Of a stretch of DNA of 64,000 nt, positions 16,764 through 25,404 are shown piece after piece. The translations under genes were made by a program, and so were the position numbers. Every line of letters begins with the position of its first letter. The first letter of the stretch is position 1. Below the pieces are notes generated by a model. That model was not told the origin of the DNA and made no database searches. It was given only the letters and a program-made list of their open reading frames with translations. Source of the DNA: Gammaproteobacteria bacterium (GTDB taxonomy: Bacteria > Pseudomonadota > Gammaproteobacteria > Burkholderiales > Thiobacillaceae); assembly GCA_018820765.1 (NCBI GenBank), contig JAHJNN010000003.1:62001-126000 (forward strand), written 5' to 3'.

Positions 16764-17945
16764 ATGAGCGAGGCTGACCGGCTGGACGACCCCGACCTCA
16801 CCCTGCCCGACTACCAGGGCGGCAGCCTGGTCAACCTGATGAGTTCCATCGCCACCGCGCTGGGCGGCAGCAGCGCCTACGCGCCGGCGACGGCGCTGCC
16901 GCCCGAGGCCCTTGCCGATGCGCGCCATCTGGTGCTGCTGGTGATCGACGGCCTGGGCCACGATTTCCTGCTCGGCCGCGACGGCGCCCTGCGACAGCAC
17001 CTGCGCGGGCAGCTCACCTCGGTCTTTCCTTCCACCACGGCCAGCGCCATCCCCACCTTCCTCACCGGGCAGGCGCCCCAGCAGCACGGGCTGACCGGCT
17101 GGCACATGTATTTCCGCGAGATCGGCGCCATCGCCGCACCGCTGCCCTTCCGCGTCCGTGCCGGCCGCCACAGCCTGCGCCAGGCCGGCGTCACGCCGGC
17201 GACCCTGTTCGGCCTGATCCCGCTGTTCGACCGCCTGCCCCTGCCCTGCCACGTGGTCAGCCCGCAGCAGATCATCCATTCGGATTTCAACGTTGCGCTG
17301 TCCGGCAAGGCGGCGCGCTATGGCTACGACACCCTGGAAGACATGTTCGCCCGCATCGCCGGGCTGCTGCGCAGCGACGCACCGCGCAGCTACGTCCATG
17401 CCTACTGGCCGCAGCTCGACAGCCTGGCGCATGAATACGGCATCGGCAGCCCGCAGGTGGCGGAGGCGTTCGCCGCGCTCGACGCCGGCTTCGCCCGGCT
17501 GCTGGCGGTGGCGCGCGACAGCGGCAGCCGCGTCGTCGTCACCGCCGACCATGGCTTCATCGACACGGACGAGACCATCGACCTCGACGACCATCCCGCC
17601 CTGCGCGACACCCTCCTGCTGCCCCTGTGCGGCGAACCGCGCATGGCCTACGCCTACGTGCGCGCAGGCCGCGAAGCGCAGTTCGAGGCCTACGTCCGCG
17701 GGCAGCTGGCGGACCGGGTCCGGCTGTACAAGAGCGAAGACATCGTGCGACAGGGATGGCTGGGCCCGGGCGCCGCCCACCCGGCCCTGCGCGACCGGCT
17801 CGGCGACTACGTCCTCATCCCCCGCGGCCGCGCCATCCTGCGCGACTGGCTCCAGGGCGAGCCCCGCCACACCCACATCGGCGTGCATGGCGGATTGAGC
17901 GCGGCGGAGATGATCGTGCCGCTCATCGTCGCTCCGCTCCCATAA
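16764..17945 (+). CDS. Alkaline-phosphatase-superfamily phosphodiesterase/pyrophosphatase
   Basis: A 393-residue enzyme of the type I phosphodiesterase/nucleotide pyrophosphatase branch of the alkaline phosphatase superfamily. LLVIDGLGHDFLL gives the first metal Asp. SVFPSTTASAIPTFLTG holds the nucleophilic Thr. Further metal ligands are in YWPQLDSLAHEYG and TADHGFIDTD, with a final THIGVHGG His. These are the two-zinc-site signatures in the right order. No signal peptide is seen. Likely substrates are phosphodiesters or nucleotides; the physiological one is unknown. Confidence 0.85.
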   Translation: MSEADRLDDPDLTLPDYQGGSLVNLMSSIATALGGSSAYAPATALPPEALADARHLVLLVIDGLGHDFLLGRDGALRQHLRGQLTSVFPSTTASAIPTFLTGQAPQQHGLTGWHMYFREIGAIAAPLPFRVRAGRHSLRQAGVTPATLFGLIPLFDRLPLPCHVVSPQQIIHSDFNVALSGKAARYGYDTLEDMFARIAGLLRSDAPRSYVHAYWPQLDSLAHEYGIGSPQVAEAFAALDAGFARLLAVARDSGSRVVVTADHGFIDTDETIDLDDHPALRDTLLLPLCGEPRMAYAYVRAGREAQFEAYVRGQLADRVRLYKSEDIVRQGWLGPGAAHPALRDRLGDYVLIPRGRAILRDWLQGEPRHTHIGVHGGLSAAEMIVPLIVAPLP

Positions 17946-17977
17946 ATTAAAAATGAGTGGCGCTCTAGCAGCGCTGG

Positions 17978-20293
17978 CTACATGCCCGGAAAAGCCAGGT
18001 CCCGCGCGGCGATCCAGTCGACGAAGGCGGCCGCCGCCATCGGCCGGGCAATGAAATAGCCCTGGCCGATATCGCAGCCGATATCGCGCAGCCAGGCCAG
18101 ATCGGCCTCGGTCTCGATGCCTTCGGCCACGACGGCGAAATTCAGCGCGTGGCCCAGCGCAATGGTCGAACGCACGATGGCCGCGTCCTTGGGCGAGCCG
18201 GCCAGCGAGCGGATGAAGCTCTGGTCGATCTTGAGTTCGTGCACGGGCAGCGACTTGACGTAGGCGAGCGAGGCCTGGCCGGCGCCGTAGTCGTCGATCG
18301 ACAGCTTGACGCCAAACGCGGCCAGCTCCTCCAGATGGGCCTGTGCCAGCGTGGGATCCTCCATCAGCGCGCTCTCGGTGATTTCGAGGCAGAGCGCGGC
18401 CGGCGGCAGGCCGTGGCTGGCCACCAGTTCGCGCACCAACACGACCAGGCCGGGGTCGAGCAGGTCGCGCGCCGACAGGTTGGCGGACACCACCAGGTCG
18501 AGCCCCTGCGCGTGCCAGGCGGCGGTCTGCGCCGCCACCTCGGCGAGCAGCCACGGCGTGATTTCGCGGATGAAGCCCGTATGCTCGGCGAAGGGGATGA
18601 AACGCCCCGGCGGCACCAGCCCGCGCTCGGGATGCTGCCAGCGCAGCAGCGCCTCGGCGCCAATCACGCAGCCGCTGGCGAGGTCGAGCTTGGGCTGATA
18701 GTGGAGGATGAATTCGTGCTTCTCCAGCGCGTCGCGCATTTCCCCGATCAGCGACAACTGCTCGGGCAAGGGGCCGGGGCCAACCTCTTCGGCCAGCATG
18801 AAGCCGCATTGCCGCCGCTTGGCTTCGTACATGGCCAGTTCGGCCCGCTGCAGCAGCGCGTTGAGGCCGCTGCCGTCCGCCGGATGGAAAGCGATCCCGA
18901 GGCTGCCGTTGACGTCGAGGCGCTGGCCCCCGACTTCCATCGGCGTGCGCAGCGCCGCAAGCAGCGCCTCGGCGAAGGCCCGCACCGCCGGCCGATCCAT
19001 GCCTTCGAGCAGAAAGGCAAACTCGTCGCCCCACAGCCGGGCCAGCATGGCCCGCGGCGGCAACTGCCCGGCCAGCCGGGCGCCAACCTGGCGCAGCAAC
19101 TGGTCGCCGACCGGATGGCCCAGCGCGTCGTTGATCGCCGCAAAGCGGTCGAGGTCGAGCACCACCACCGCGGCTTCGGCCGTCGGCCCGAGGCTGTCCA
19201 GCCGCTCCTCGATGCGCACCCGGTTGGGCAGCCCGGTCAGCGTGTCCTCGTAGGCCAGCCGGGTGATCTTGCGCTCGCGCGCAGCGATGCCGATGCGCAT
19301 GTTCTCGAAGCTGGCGGCAAGCTGGCCGATTTCGTCCTTCGACTTCACCGCCACCGGATCGCTGTAGTCGCCGGCCGCGATGCGCCGCGCCGTCGCCGCC
19401 AGCGCATTGACCGGCCCGGCAATGCGCCGCGCCAGCCACAGGCTGCCGAGCACGAACAGCACGATGCCGCCGCTGGCGGTGATCAGCAGGGCCTGTTCGA
19501 GTTCCTTGAACACCGCTTCGCTCTTCTCCAGCGAGTGCAGCAGGATCACCCATGCCTGCTGTCCGAGCGGCAGCGCAACGCCCTGATAGTGATCGCCGTC
19601 GAGGACCAGCTCCCCGGACATGTCCTTCACGCCAGGCGCGGCCTGCGCCAGCGCGGCGTGGCGCGACTCGGGCAGCGAGCTGGCCAGCACCCGGCCGGCC
19701 GCTGCGTCAATCAGGCTGACGTCCAGCCCGCTGCTCTGCGCCAAGCCGCGCGCCCAGGCATGGTCGACCGGAAAGCCCATCACGATCCAGGCAATGCGCA
19801 CCGGCGCCAGGATCGGGACCACCACCACCTGATACACCCGGTCATCGGCCATACGCACGAAATCGCTGGCACGGCCATCCGCCTCGGCCGCCTTGAGCAG
19901 ATCAGCGAATGCGAACGCCTCGCCCGGCCGTTGCGCCTGCTGGATGTCGGCGATGACGCGGCCGTCGAGCGCGATCGCCATCATGGCGTGCGCACCGATG
20001 CGCGACCCGTGGTTCTGCAGCACCGAGATCATGGTGGGGCGGTCCTGGGTGGCGATCGCCTCGCGGAAACTGAAATCGCGCGACAGCACCGTGGCGGCGA
20101 GTTCGAGCTGGCGCCGGTTCTGATCGACCAGCGCCTCGAAGCTCATGCGGCCGGCCGTGATCTGCCGCTGCGATTCGACGGCGACGATGTGTTCGCCGCT
20201 GCGCTGGACCAGCAGCAGCATCAACAGCATGACCAGCACCACCAGGCCGACGAAGACGACGGCGATGCGCCGCTCGAGCTTGAGCCAAGGCAT
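17978..20293 (-). CDS. Membrane GGDEF-EAL protein with periplasmic sensor, probable c-di-GMP phosphodiesterase
   Basis: A 771-residue signalling protein. TM1 is at about 10-28, followed by a large periplasmic double-Cache-like sensor, TM2 at about 268-290, and a HAMP domain ([20 protein letters not shown]). A GGDEF domain (about 345-505) and an EAL domain (about 520-765) complete it. The GGDEF signature is degenerate (WGDEF), so cyclase activity is doubtful. The EAL domain has [31 protein letters not shown] and VAEGIET, consistent with active c-di-GMP hydrolysis. Its start is three bases from the stop of the cupredoxin-like gene upstream, so sensing may be tied to that operon. Confidence 0.92.
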   Translation of the reverse strand: MPWLKLERRIAVVFVGLVVLVMLLMLLLVQRSGEHIVAVESQRQITAGRMSFEALVDQNRRQLELAATVLSRDFSFREAIATQDRPTMISVLQNHGSRIGAHAMMAIALDGRVIADIQQAQRPGEAFAFADLLKAAEADGRASDFVRMADDRVYQVVVVPILAPVRIAWIVMGFPVDHAWARGLAQSSGLDVSLIDAAAGRVLASSLPESRHAALAQAAPGVKDMSGELVLDGDHYQGVALPLGQQAWVILLHSLEKSEAVFKELEQALLITASGGIVLFVLGSLWLARRIAGPVNALAATARRIAAGDYSDPVAVKSKDEIGQLAASFENMRIGIAARERKITRLAYEDTLTGLPNRVRIEERLDSLGPTAEAAVVVLDLDRFAAINDALGHPVGDQLLRQVGARLAGQLPPRAMLARLWGDEFAFLLEGMDRPAVRAFAEALLAALRTPMEVGGQRLDVNGSLGIAFHPADGSGLNALLQRAELAMYEAKRRQCGFMLAEEVGPGPLPEQLSLIGEMRDALEKHEFILHYQPKLDLASGCVIGAEALLRWQHPERGLVPPGRFIPFAEHTGFIREITPWLLAEVAAQTAAWHAQGLDLVVSANLSARDLLDPGLVVLVRELVASHGLPPAALCLEITESALMEDPTLAQAHLEELAAFGVKLSIDDYGAGQASLAYVKSLPVHELKIDQSFIRSLAGSPKDAAIVRSTIALGHALNFAVVAEGIETEADLAWLRDIGCDIGQGYFIARPMAAAAFVDWIAARDLAFPGM

Positions 20294-20296
20294 GCG

Positions 20297-20944
20297 TCAG
20301 TAGCTGCCGGAATCGGCCGGCGGTTTGTGGCGCGGTTCGCGCGGCGCCACGTCGAGGGCGAGTTCGGTGCGCCGCGCAGGCGTGGCGCCGATCACCACCT
20401 CCTGCGCGGCGGCAGCTGTCTTTTGCCGGGGATGCCAGGTGCGCAGCCGGTAGCGGCCGGCGGGCACCTGGGCGATGCGGACAATGCCGTCGGCCCCGGT
20501 CTTGCCGAACCAGGGCGAGTCGACGACCAGCACGTGAGCTTCCATCCAGTCGTGGATGTTGCAGCCCAGCGCCACTTCGCCCGCCTTGTCGAATACCACC
20601 GGCTGCGCCGGCTGGCCGGCGTAGAGCTTGATCTCGAAGGTTTTGGCCGGCGAAAAGGAATACACGTGGTGCTTGAGGGTGTCGCGGTTGGGGAAATTCA
20701 CCGCCGCCCCTTTCTGCACGATGCTCAGATAGGGCACGAATTCGCGGTCACGCTGCTCGATGCTTACCTGCGCTTTCAGCTGCGGTACCCGGCCCGACAC
20801 CGGTTCGAGCACCACGGCGACATCCTCGATCGGCGCACCCGCCTGCGACTGGACCCGAACTTCGAAGCCTGCACCGCCAGCATCCAGCGCGGCCATGCAG
20901 GCCACCGCGGCGACCGCGGCAAAACTGCGCTGCCGCGCCCTCAC
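20297..20944 (-). CDS. Exported cupredoxin-like protein (methylamine-utilization-protein type)
   Basis: A 215-residue protein. It has a signal peptide (about 1-25), then a beta-sandwich domain with HHVYSF and GCNIHDWM, the His/Cys/His/Met set of a type I copper site, and a C-terminal carboxypeptidase-regulatory-like region (IVRIAQVPAGRYRLRTWHP). Annotated relatives are often called methylamine utilization protein, but no mau genes are nearby. The GTG at 20944 overlaps the preceding stop (GTGA) and gives the full signal sequence. Periplasmic. Confidence 0.78.
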   Translation of the reverse strand: MRARQRSFAAVAAVACMAALDAGGAGFEVRVQSQAGAPIEDVAVVLEPVSGRVPQLKAQVSIEQRDREFVPYLSIVQKGAAVNFPNRDTLKHHVYSFSPAKTFEIKLYAGQPAQPVVFDKAGEVALGCNIHDWMEAHVLVVDSPWFGKTGADGIVRIAQVPAGRYRLRTWHPRQKTAAAAQEVVIGATPARRTELALDVAPREPRHKPPADSGSY

Positions 20945-21372
20945 TCGCCGACTTTCAGCGCGGGTGCAATCTGCCAGACCTCGGTGGCCAGTTCGCCATC
21001 GCGATAGACCAGCACGTGCCAAACCTTGATCGTCGTCTTGCCGCCGTATTCGGCGGCCGTTTCCAGCGTGGCGCCCTTGGGATTGGCCTGCTGCACCAGC
21101 TTGCCGAATTTCGCCGGGCGCGGCTGGCCATCGTTCAGCGCCGCGAATTTCTGCCACACCTCGCGAATCGCCGCCTTGCCGCGGTAGCGTCCGTCGAGCG
21201 GGCCGCCGACCCAGTCCATCCAGGCGTCCTCGGTGTAGTCGCGCATCAGCGCCTCGACGTTGCCGGCGGCCACCGCCTGCAAATGGGCTTCCGCCCTTTT
21301 CTCGTCGAGCGGGCCAGCCGTCGCGGCGGTCGCAAAAGCGAGGCAGCACAGCAACGCGAGCGGGTGTTTCAT
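20941..21372 (-). CDS. Exported SnoaL/NTF2-like protein
   Basis: A 143-residue protein with a signal peptide (MKHPLALLCCLAFATAATAG) and an NTF2-like cone fold: AHLQAVAAGNVEALMRDYTEDAWMDWVGG, then YRGKAAIREVWQKF, then a sheet ending ATEVWQIAPALK. This is the SnoaL/DUF4440 pattern, a fold used by isomerases and ligand-binding proteins; the function is unknown. The ATG at 21372 follows an AGGGG element. It overlaps the cupredoxin-like gene by 4 bp. Confidence 0.78.
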   Translation of the reverse strand: MKHPLALLCCLAFATAATAGPLDEKRAEAHLQAVAAGNVEALMRDYTEDAWMDWVGGPLDGRYRGKAAIREVWQKFAALNDGQPRPAKFGKLVQQANPKGATLETAAEYGGKTTIKVWHVLVYRDGELATEVWQIAPALKVGE

Positions 21373-21636
21373 AACGGAACCCCTTTTGCCGAATGGCACC
21401 AATGCAAGTGTTGGTATTCTTGGCCACGCCCATGCTTGCGTCAAGCCGACCGCCCACGCACCCAGGCCGATGTGCACCACACGCAAACTCGCCGTCGAGC
21501 AGACCCCGATTTCATTGTGGTTTGACTGTCACCGCTTGCGCGACAACGCAGCGCTCTCCGCGCAGTGGCTTTCAAGAAAATACGCTCTATATTTTGTTGA
21601 TGGCCGGACACCGGGCCGTGTGAAGGAGTGAATGAA

Positions 21637-22077
21637 ATGAGGAATGCAACGCGTTGGTTTGCATGGATGTGGGTGCTGGCGCTGGGCGTGAGCGTAGCGG
21701 CGACGGCACAGGACACCCGCAAGAAAGCGCCCGAAGGGGCCAGCCTGTACTTCATCTCGCCCGAGAACGGCGCCCGCTCGAAATCCCCGGTCATCGCACG
21801 CTTCGGCCTTGCCGGCATGGGTGTCGCGCCAGCCGGCGTGGCCCGGGAAAAAACCGGCCACCACCATGTGCTCATCGACATCGACGCCAAGACCCTCGAC
21901 ATGAGCAAGCCGCTGCCGAGCAGCGACAGGGTCAAACACTTCGGCGGCGGCCAGACCGAGGCGGCGCTCGACCTCGCGCCGGGCAGACACATGCTGCAAC
22001 TGGTGCTGGGAGACGAGAATCACGTGCCGTTCGACCCACCGCTGATGTCCGAGAAGATCACCATCACGGTCCAGTAA
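21637..22077 (+). CDS. Exported DUF4399 protein
   Basis: A 146-residue secreted protein with a signal peptide of about 24 residues. It has the DUF4399 signatures SLYFISPENGA, GHHHVLIDID and LAPGRHMLQLVLGDENHVPFDPP. The family is of unknown function; the HHH and HMLQL residues suggest metal binding, which is inference. The ATG at 21637 is placed 8 bases after AAGGAG; a GTG at 21628 is a weaker choice. The 264 bases before the gene carry an AT-richer promoter-like stretch around 21580-21600. Confidence 0.82.
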   Translation: MRNATRWFAWMWVLALGVSVAATAQDTRKKAPEGASLYFISPENGARSKSPVIARFGLAGMGVAPAGVAREKTGHHHVLIDIDAKTLDMSKPLPSSDRVKHFGGGQTEAALDLAPGRHMLQLVLGDENHVPFDPPLMSEKITITVQ

Positions 22078-22133
22078 TTCCCGCATGGCGGGCTGTGCCC
22101 GCGCTGGCTTGTTGGCGTAAAGGATGCTCCGCC

Positions 22134-22751
22134 ATGAAAGAGATTCTTCCCGGCGTGTTTCACTGGAAGACCTTCCACAAGGGTATCCAGGCCTACGTCC
22201 ACTCCTACTACATCAATGCCACCGATCCGGCGGTACTGATCGACCCGCGCATTCCGGCGCAAGGCATCGAGTGGTTCGCGGCGCACGGCGCGCCGCAGCA
22301 CGTCTACCTGACCAACCGCCATCACTACCGGCACAGCGGCCGCTTTGTCGCGCGCTACGGCGTGCGGGTCTGGTGCCACAAGGACGGCCTGCACGAATTC
22401 ACCCAGGGCGAGAAGGTCAGGGGCTTCAGCCACGGCAAGGAACTGCCCGGCGGCATCCTGGCCTTGAAAGTGGGCGCGCTGTGCCCCGAGGAAACCGCGC
22501 TGTACCTGCCGCTGAACGGCGGGCTGCTGAGCGTCGGCGATGCGATCGTGCGCGACCGCGGCAAGCTCAGCTTCGTGCCGGACGAATACATGGGCAACAA
22601 CCCGAAAAGCGTCAAGCGCGGCTTGCGCAAGGCGTTTTTCGATCACCTGCGCGAACGCGAATTCGACCACCTGCTGTTCGCCCACGGCGCCCCCTGGATC
22701 GGCGGCGCCAAGCATGCGCTCGGGCAGTTTCTGCAGGGAATTGAACTGTAA
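22134..22751 (+). CDS. Metallo-beta-lactamase-like protein lacking the canonical HxHxDH motif
   Basis: A 205-residue protein with the overall order of an MBL-fold enzyme: GVFHWKTFHKGIQAYVHSYYI, AVLIDPRIP, YLTNRHHYRHSGRF, LLSVGDAIV and HLLFAHGAPWI. The usual HxHxDH is replaced by NRHHYRHSG, and the later Asp and His are present, so metal binding may be altered. Function unknown. It lies 56 bases after the DUF4399 gene with a small CCCGC/GCGGG hairpin between them. Confidence 0.7.
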   Translation: MKEILPGVFHWKTFHKGIQAYVHSYYINATDPAVLIDPRIPAQGIEWFAAHGAPQHVYLTNRHHYRHSGRFVARYGVRVWCHKDGLHEFTQGEKVRGFSHGKELPGGILALKVGALCPEETALYLPLNGGLLSVGDAIVRDRGKLSFVPDEYMGNNPKSVKRGLRKAFFDHLREREFDHLLFAHGAPWIGGAKHALGQFLQGIEL

Positions 22752-22765
22752 GGAAAATGCGCCAT

Positions 22766-22871
22766 ATCGCGCCTTGGAAGGCGGTGCGTGGTTGTTGCCG
22801 CTTCAGCGGCTTACAACCACGGCCTACCCTTTGCGTGTGCTCCCACGTAGGAGCGCCTTCCAAGGCGCGAT
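22766..22871. repeat. Composite REP repeat
   Basis: TCGCGCCTTGGAAGGCG at the left and CGCCTTCCAAGGCGCGATGA at the right are inverted copies. Between them lies GTGGTTGTTGCCGCTTCAGC and the complement of the GGGTAGGCCGTGGTTGT unit. It is a nested hairpin of two REP types in the 160 bp before the SDR-VKOR gene. Confidence 0.8.
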
Positions 22872-22911
22872 GAGGTCGCGAGCACGAACGAGATCCCCAA
22901 GCGAGGGCCGC

Positions 22912-25404
22912 ATGGCTGAAGAAAACCGAAGTCCCGCAGCCGTCAGCACCAGACATCCGGGCCCGCAAAAACCAGTCGTGCTGATGACCGGCGCGAGCGG
23001 CTTTCTCGGCACGCTGTTGAGCAAGGTGCTGGCGGAGAAATACGCGGTGGTCGGGCTGGACCGCGAGTCGGGCCTGCTGGCGCACGCGGAATGCGTGCGC
23101 TGCGACATCACGTCGGACGACAGCGTCGGTGACGCAATCCGCGAGGTGAAGTCCTGCTATGGCGAACGCATCGCCGCGGTGGTGCATCTGGCCGGCTACT
23201 ACGACTTCAGCGGCGAACCCGATCCGCTGTACCGGCAGGTCAACGTCGAAGGAACCCGCCGCCTGCTGCGCGAGCTGCAGACACTCCAGGTCGAGCAGTT
23301 CGTCTACGCGTCCACCATGCTGGTGCACGCGCCCACCGAGCCCGGGATACCGATCAACGAAACCTCGCCCGTCGCGCCGCGCTGGGCGTATCCGCAATCC
23401 AAGCTGGAGACGGAAAGCGTCATCGCGCATGCGCATGGCGCCATTCCCTACGTGCTGCTGCGCATCGCCGGGGTGTACACCGAGGCAGTCCAGCCGCCGA
23501 CGCTGGCGCACCAGATCAGCTGGATCTATGAACGCCAGCTCAAGGGCCGGGTCTTCCCCGGCGAAACCTCGCATGGCCAGTCGTTCGTCCACATCGACGA
23601 CCTGGTGGATGCCGTGGTGCGCACGATCGACCGGCGCGGCGGCTTGCCGCCCGACCTCAAACTGCTGCTGGGCGAGCCGACCACCCTGAGCTACGCGGCG
23701 CTGCAGAACCGGCTCGGCACCCTCATCCACGGCGAGCAATGGGAGACCGAAACCGTGCCCAAGTCGCTGGCCAAACTGGGCGCGCGGCTGCAGGGCAAAC
23801 TGGAAGCGGTGGTGCCGGATGCGATCGACCGCGGCGAGAAACCCTTCGTCAAACCCTTCATGGTCGAACTCGCCGACGATCACTACGAGCTCGACATCTC
23901 GCGCGCGCAGGCCCTGCTGGGGTGGGCGCCGCGCCATGCCCTGCGCGAGGAGCTGTCCGCCATCGTCGCGGCGCTGAAGGCCGATCCGCTCGCCTGGTAC
24001 CAGGCCAACCGCATCCCCGCGCCCGAATGGCTCGAGACGATCACCGAGCACCCGGCCGCCGCGCACGCCTTGCTGGAAAAATACGAGCGCTCGGTGCGCC
24101 TGCAGCACAGCCAGAACCTGTGGGCGCATTTCCTCAACCTGGGCCTCGGCCTGTGGCTGATCGCCAGTCCCCCCATCCTCGGCTATCCGGACTGGCCGAT
24201 GACGCTGAGCGACCTGGCGAGCGGCGTCCTGATCCTGCTCTTCAGCCTGCTGTCGCTGTCGCGGCACATGGCGTGGGCGCGCTTCGCCAATGCGACGGTC
24301 GGCCTGTGGCTGCTGTGCGCGCCGCTCGTATTCTGGGCGCCCACCGCCGCCGGCTATCTCAACGGCACCCTGGTCGGCGCGCTGGTGATCGGCTTTTCCC
24401 TGCTGGTGCGCCCGATGCCGAGCGTCGGCGTGGCGGCGCGCACCACCGGCCCCGACATTCCGCCGGGGTGGCGCTACAGTCCATCCAGCTGGACCCAGCG
24501 TGTCCCCATCATCGCGCTGGCCTTCGTCGGGCTGGTCATCTCGCGCTACCTCGCGGCCTATCAACTGGGCCACATCGACGCCGCCTGGGACCCCTTCTTC
24601 GGCGACGGCACCGAACGCATCATCACCTCCGACGTGTCGAAGGCGTGGCCCGTCCCCGACGCCGGGCTGGGCGCGCTGACCTACATGCTGGAAATCCTCA
24701 CCGGCATCATCGGCGGCCGCGCCCGCTGGCGCACCATGCCCTGGCTGGTGGTGCTGTTCGGCGTGATGATCGTTCCCCTCGGCGCGGTGAGCCTCTTCTT
24801 CATCATCATCCAGCCCATCGTGATCGGCACCTGGTGCAGCCTGTGCCTGCTCGCCGCGGCGGCGATGCTGCTGCAGATTCCCTATTCCGTCGACGAACTG
24901 GTGGCGAGCGGCCAGTTCCTGCTCGACCGGCGGCGGCGCGGCAAGTCGGTCCTGCTCGCCTTCCTGCGCGGCGACACCATGGAAGGCGGCAAGCGCATGC
25001 CGCCGGACGATTTCGAGCGGCCGGCGATGACGGTCGTGAAGGACATACTGGGCGGCGGCGTCAACGTTCCGTGGACACTCGCCCTGAGCGCGGCCCTGGG
25101 CATCGGGCTGATGTGCACCCGGCTCGTGTTCGGCACCGAAGGCGCGCAGGCCGACAGCGACCACCTCCTCGGCGCGCTGGTCGTCACCGTGTCGATCACC
25201 GCGATGGCGGAAGCGGCGCGTCCTGCCCGCTTCGTCAACGTCCTGCTTGCCGTCGCCCTGATGTTCGCCCCCTTCATGTTCGACGGCGGCAGCGGGGTGG
25301 CCGACCTCGCCGGCGTGGCGGCGGGAATCCTGCTGGTCGCGCTGAGCATCCCGCGCGGCCGGATCGACAACCCCTACGGGGGCTGGAGCAAATATCTGGT
25401 TTGA
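22912..25404 (+). CDS. SDR (NAD-dependent epimerase) - SPW - vitamin K epoxide reductase-like fusion
   Basis: An 830-residue multidomain membrane protein. Residues about 20-330 are an extended SDR/epimerase domain with the nucleotide loop TGASGFLG and the catalytic YPQSK (Tyr160, Lys164). From about 400 a series of paired membrane helices follows, including SPW-repeat-like segments. The VKOR-like part has the CxxC WCSLC (Cys642, Cys645), and a further SPW-like region ends at IDNPYGGWSKYLV. VKOR proteins normally oxidise DsbA partners; the loop cysteine pair is not visible here, so disulfide activity is uncertain. It ends TGATG at the ligD start. Confidence 0.82.
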   Translation: MAEENRSPAAVSTRHPGPQKPVVLMTGASGFLGTLLSKVLAEKYAVVGLDRESGLLAHAECVRCDITSDDSVGDAIREVKSCYGERIAAVVHLAGYYDFSGEPDPLYRQVNVEGTRRLLRELQTLQVEQFVYASTMLVHAPTEPGIPINETSPVAPRWAYPQSKLETESVIAHAHGAIPYVLLRIAGVYTEAVQPPTLAHQISWIYERQLKGRVFPGETSHGQSFVHIDDLVDAVVRTIDRRGGLPPDLKLLLGEPTTLSYAALQNRLGTLIHGEQWETETVPKSLAKLGARLQGKLEAVVPDAIDRGEKPFVKPFMVELADDHYELDISRAQALLGWAPRHALREELSAIVAALKADPLAWYQANRIPAPEWLETITEHPAAAHALLEKYERSVRLQHSQNLWAHFLNLGLGLWLIASPPILGYPDWPMTLSDLASGVLILLFSLLSLSRHMAWARFANATVGLWLLCAPLVFWAPTAAGYLNGTLVGALVIGFSLLVRPMPSVGVAARTTGPDIPPGWRYSPSSWTQRVPIIALAFVGLVISRYLAAYQLGHIDAAWDPFFGDGTERIITSDVSKAWPVPDAGLGALTYMLEILTGIIGGRARWRTMPWLVVLFGVMIVPLGAVSLFFIIIQPIVIGTWCSLCLLAAAAMLLQIPYSVDELVASGQFLLDRRRRGKSVLLAFLRGDTMEGGKRMPPDDFERPAMTVVKDILGGGVNVPWTLALSAALGIGLMCTRLVFGTEGAQADSDHLLGALVVTVSITAMAEAARPARFVNVLLAVALMFAPFMFDGGSGVADLAGVAAGILLVALSIPRGRIDNPYGGWSKYLV

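Noticed and set aside
16608-19553. 981-residue frame in the region of the phosphodiesterase-like and GGDEF-EAL genes
   Set aside because: Out-of-frame shadow crossing two real genes.
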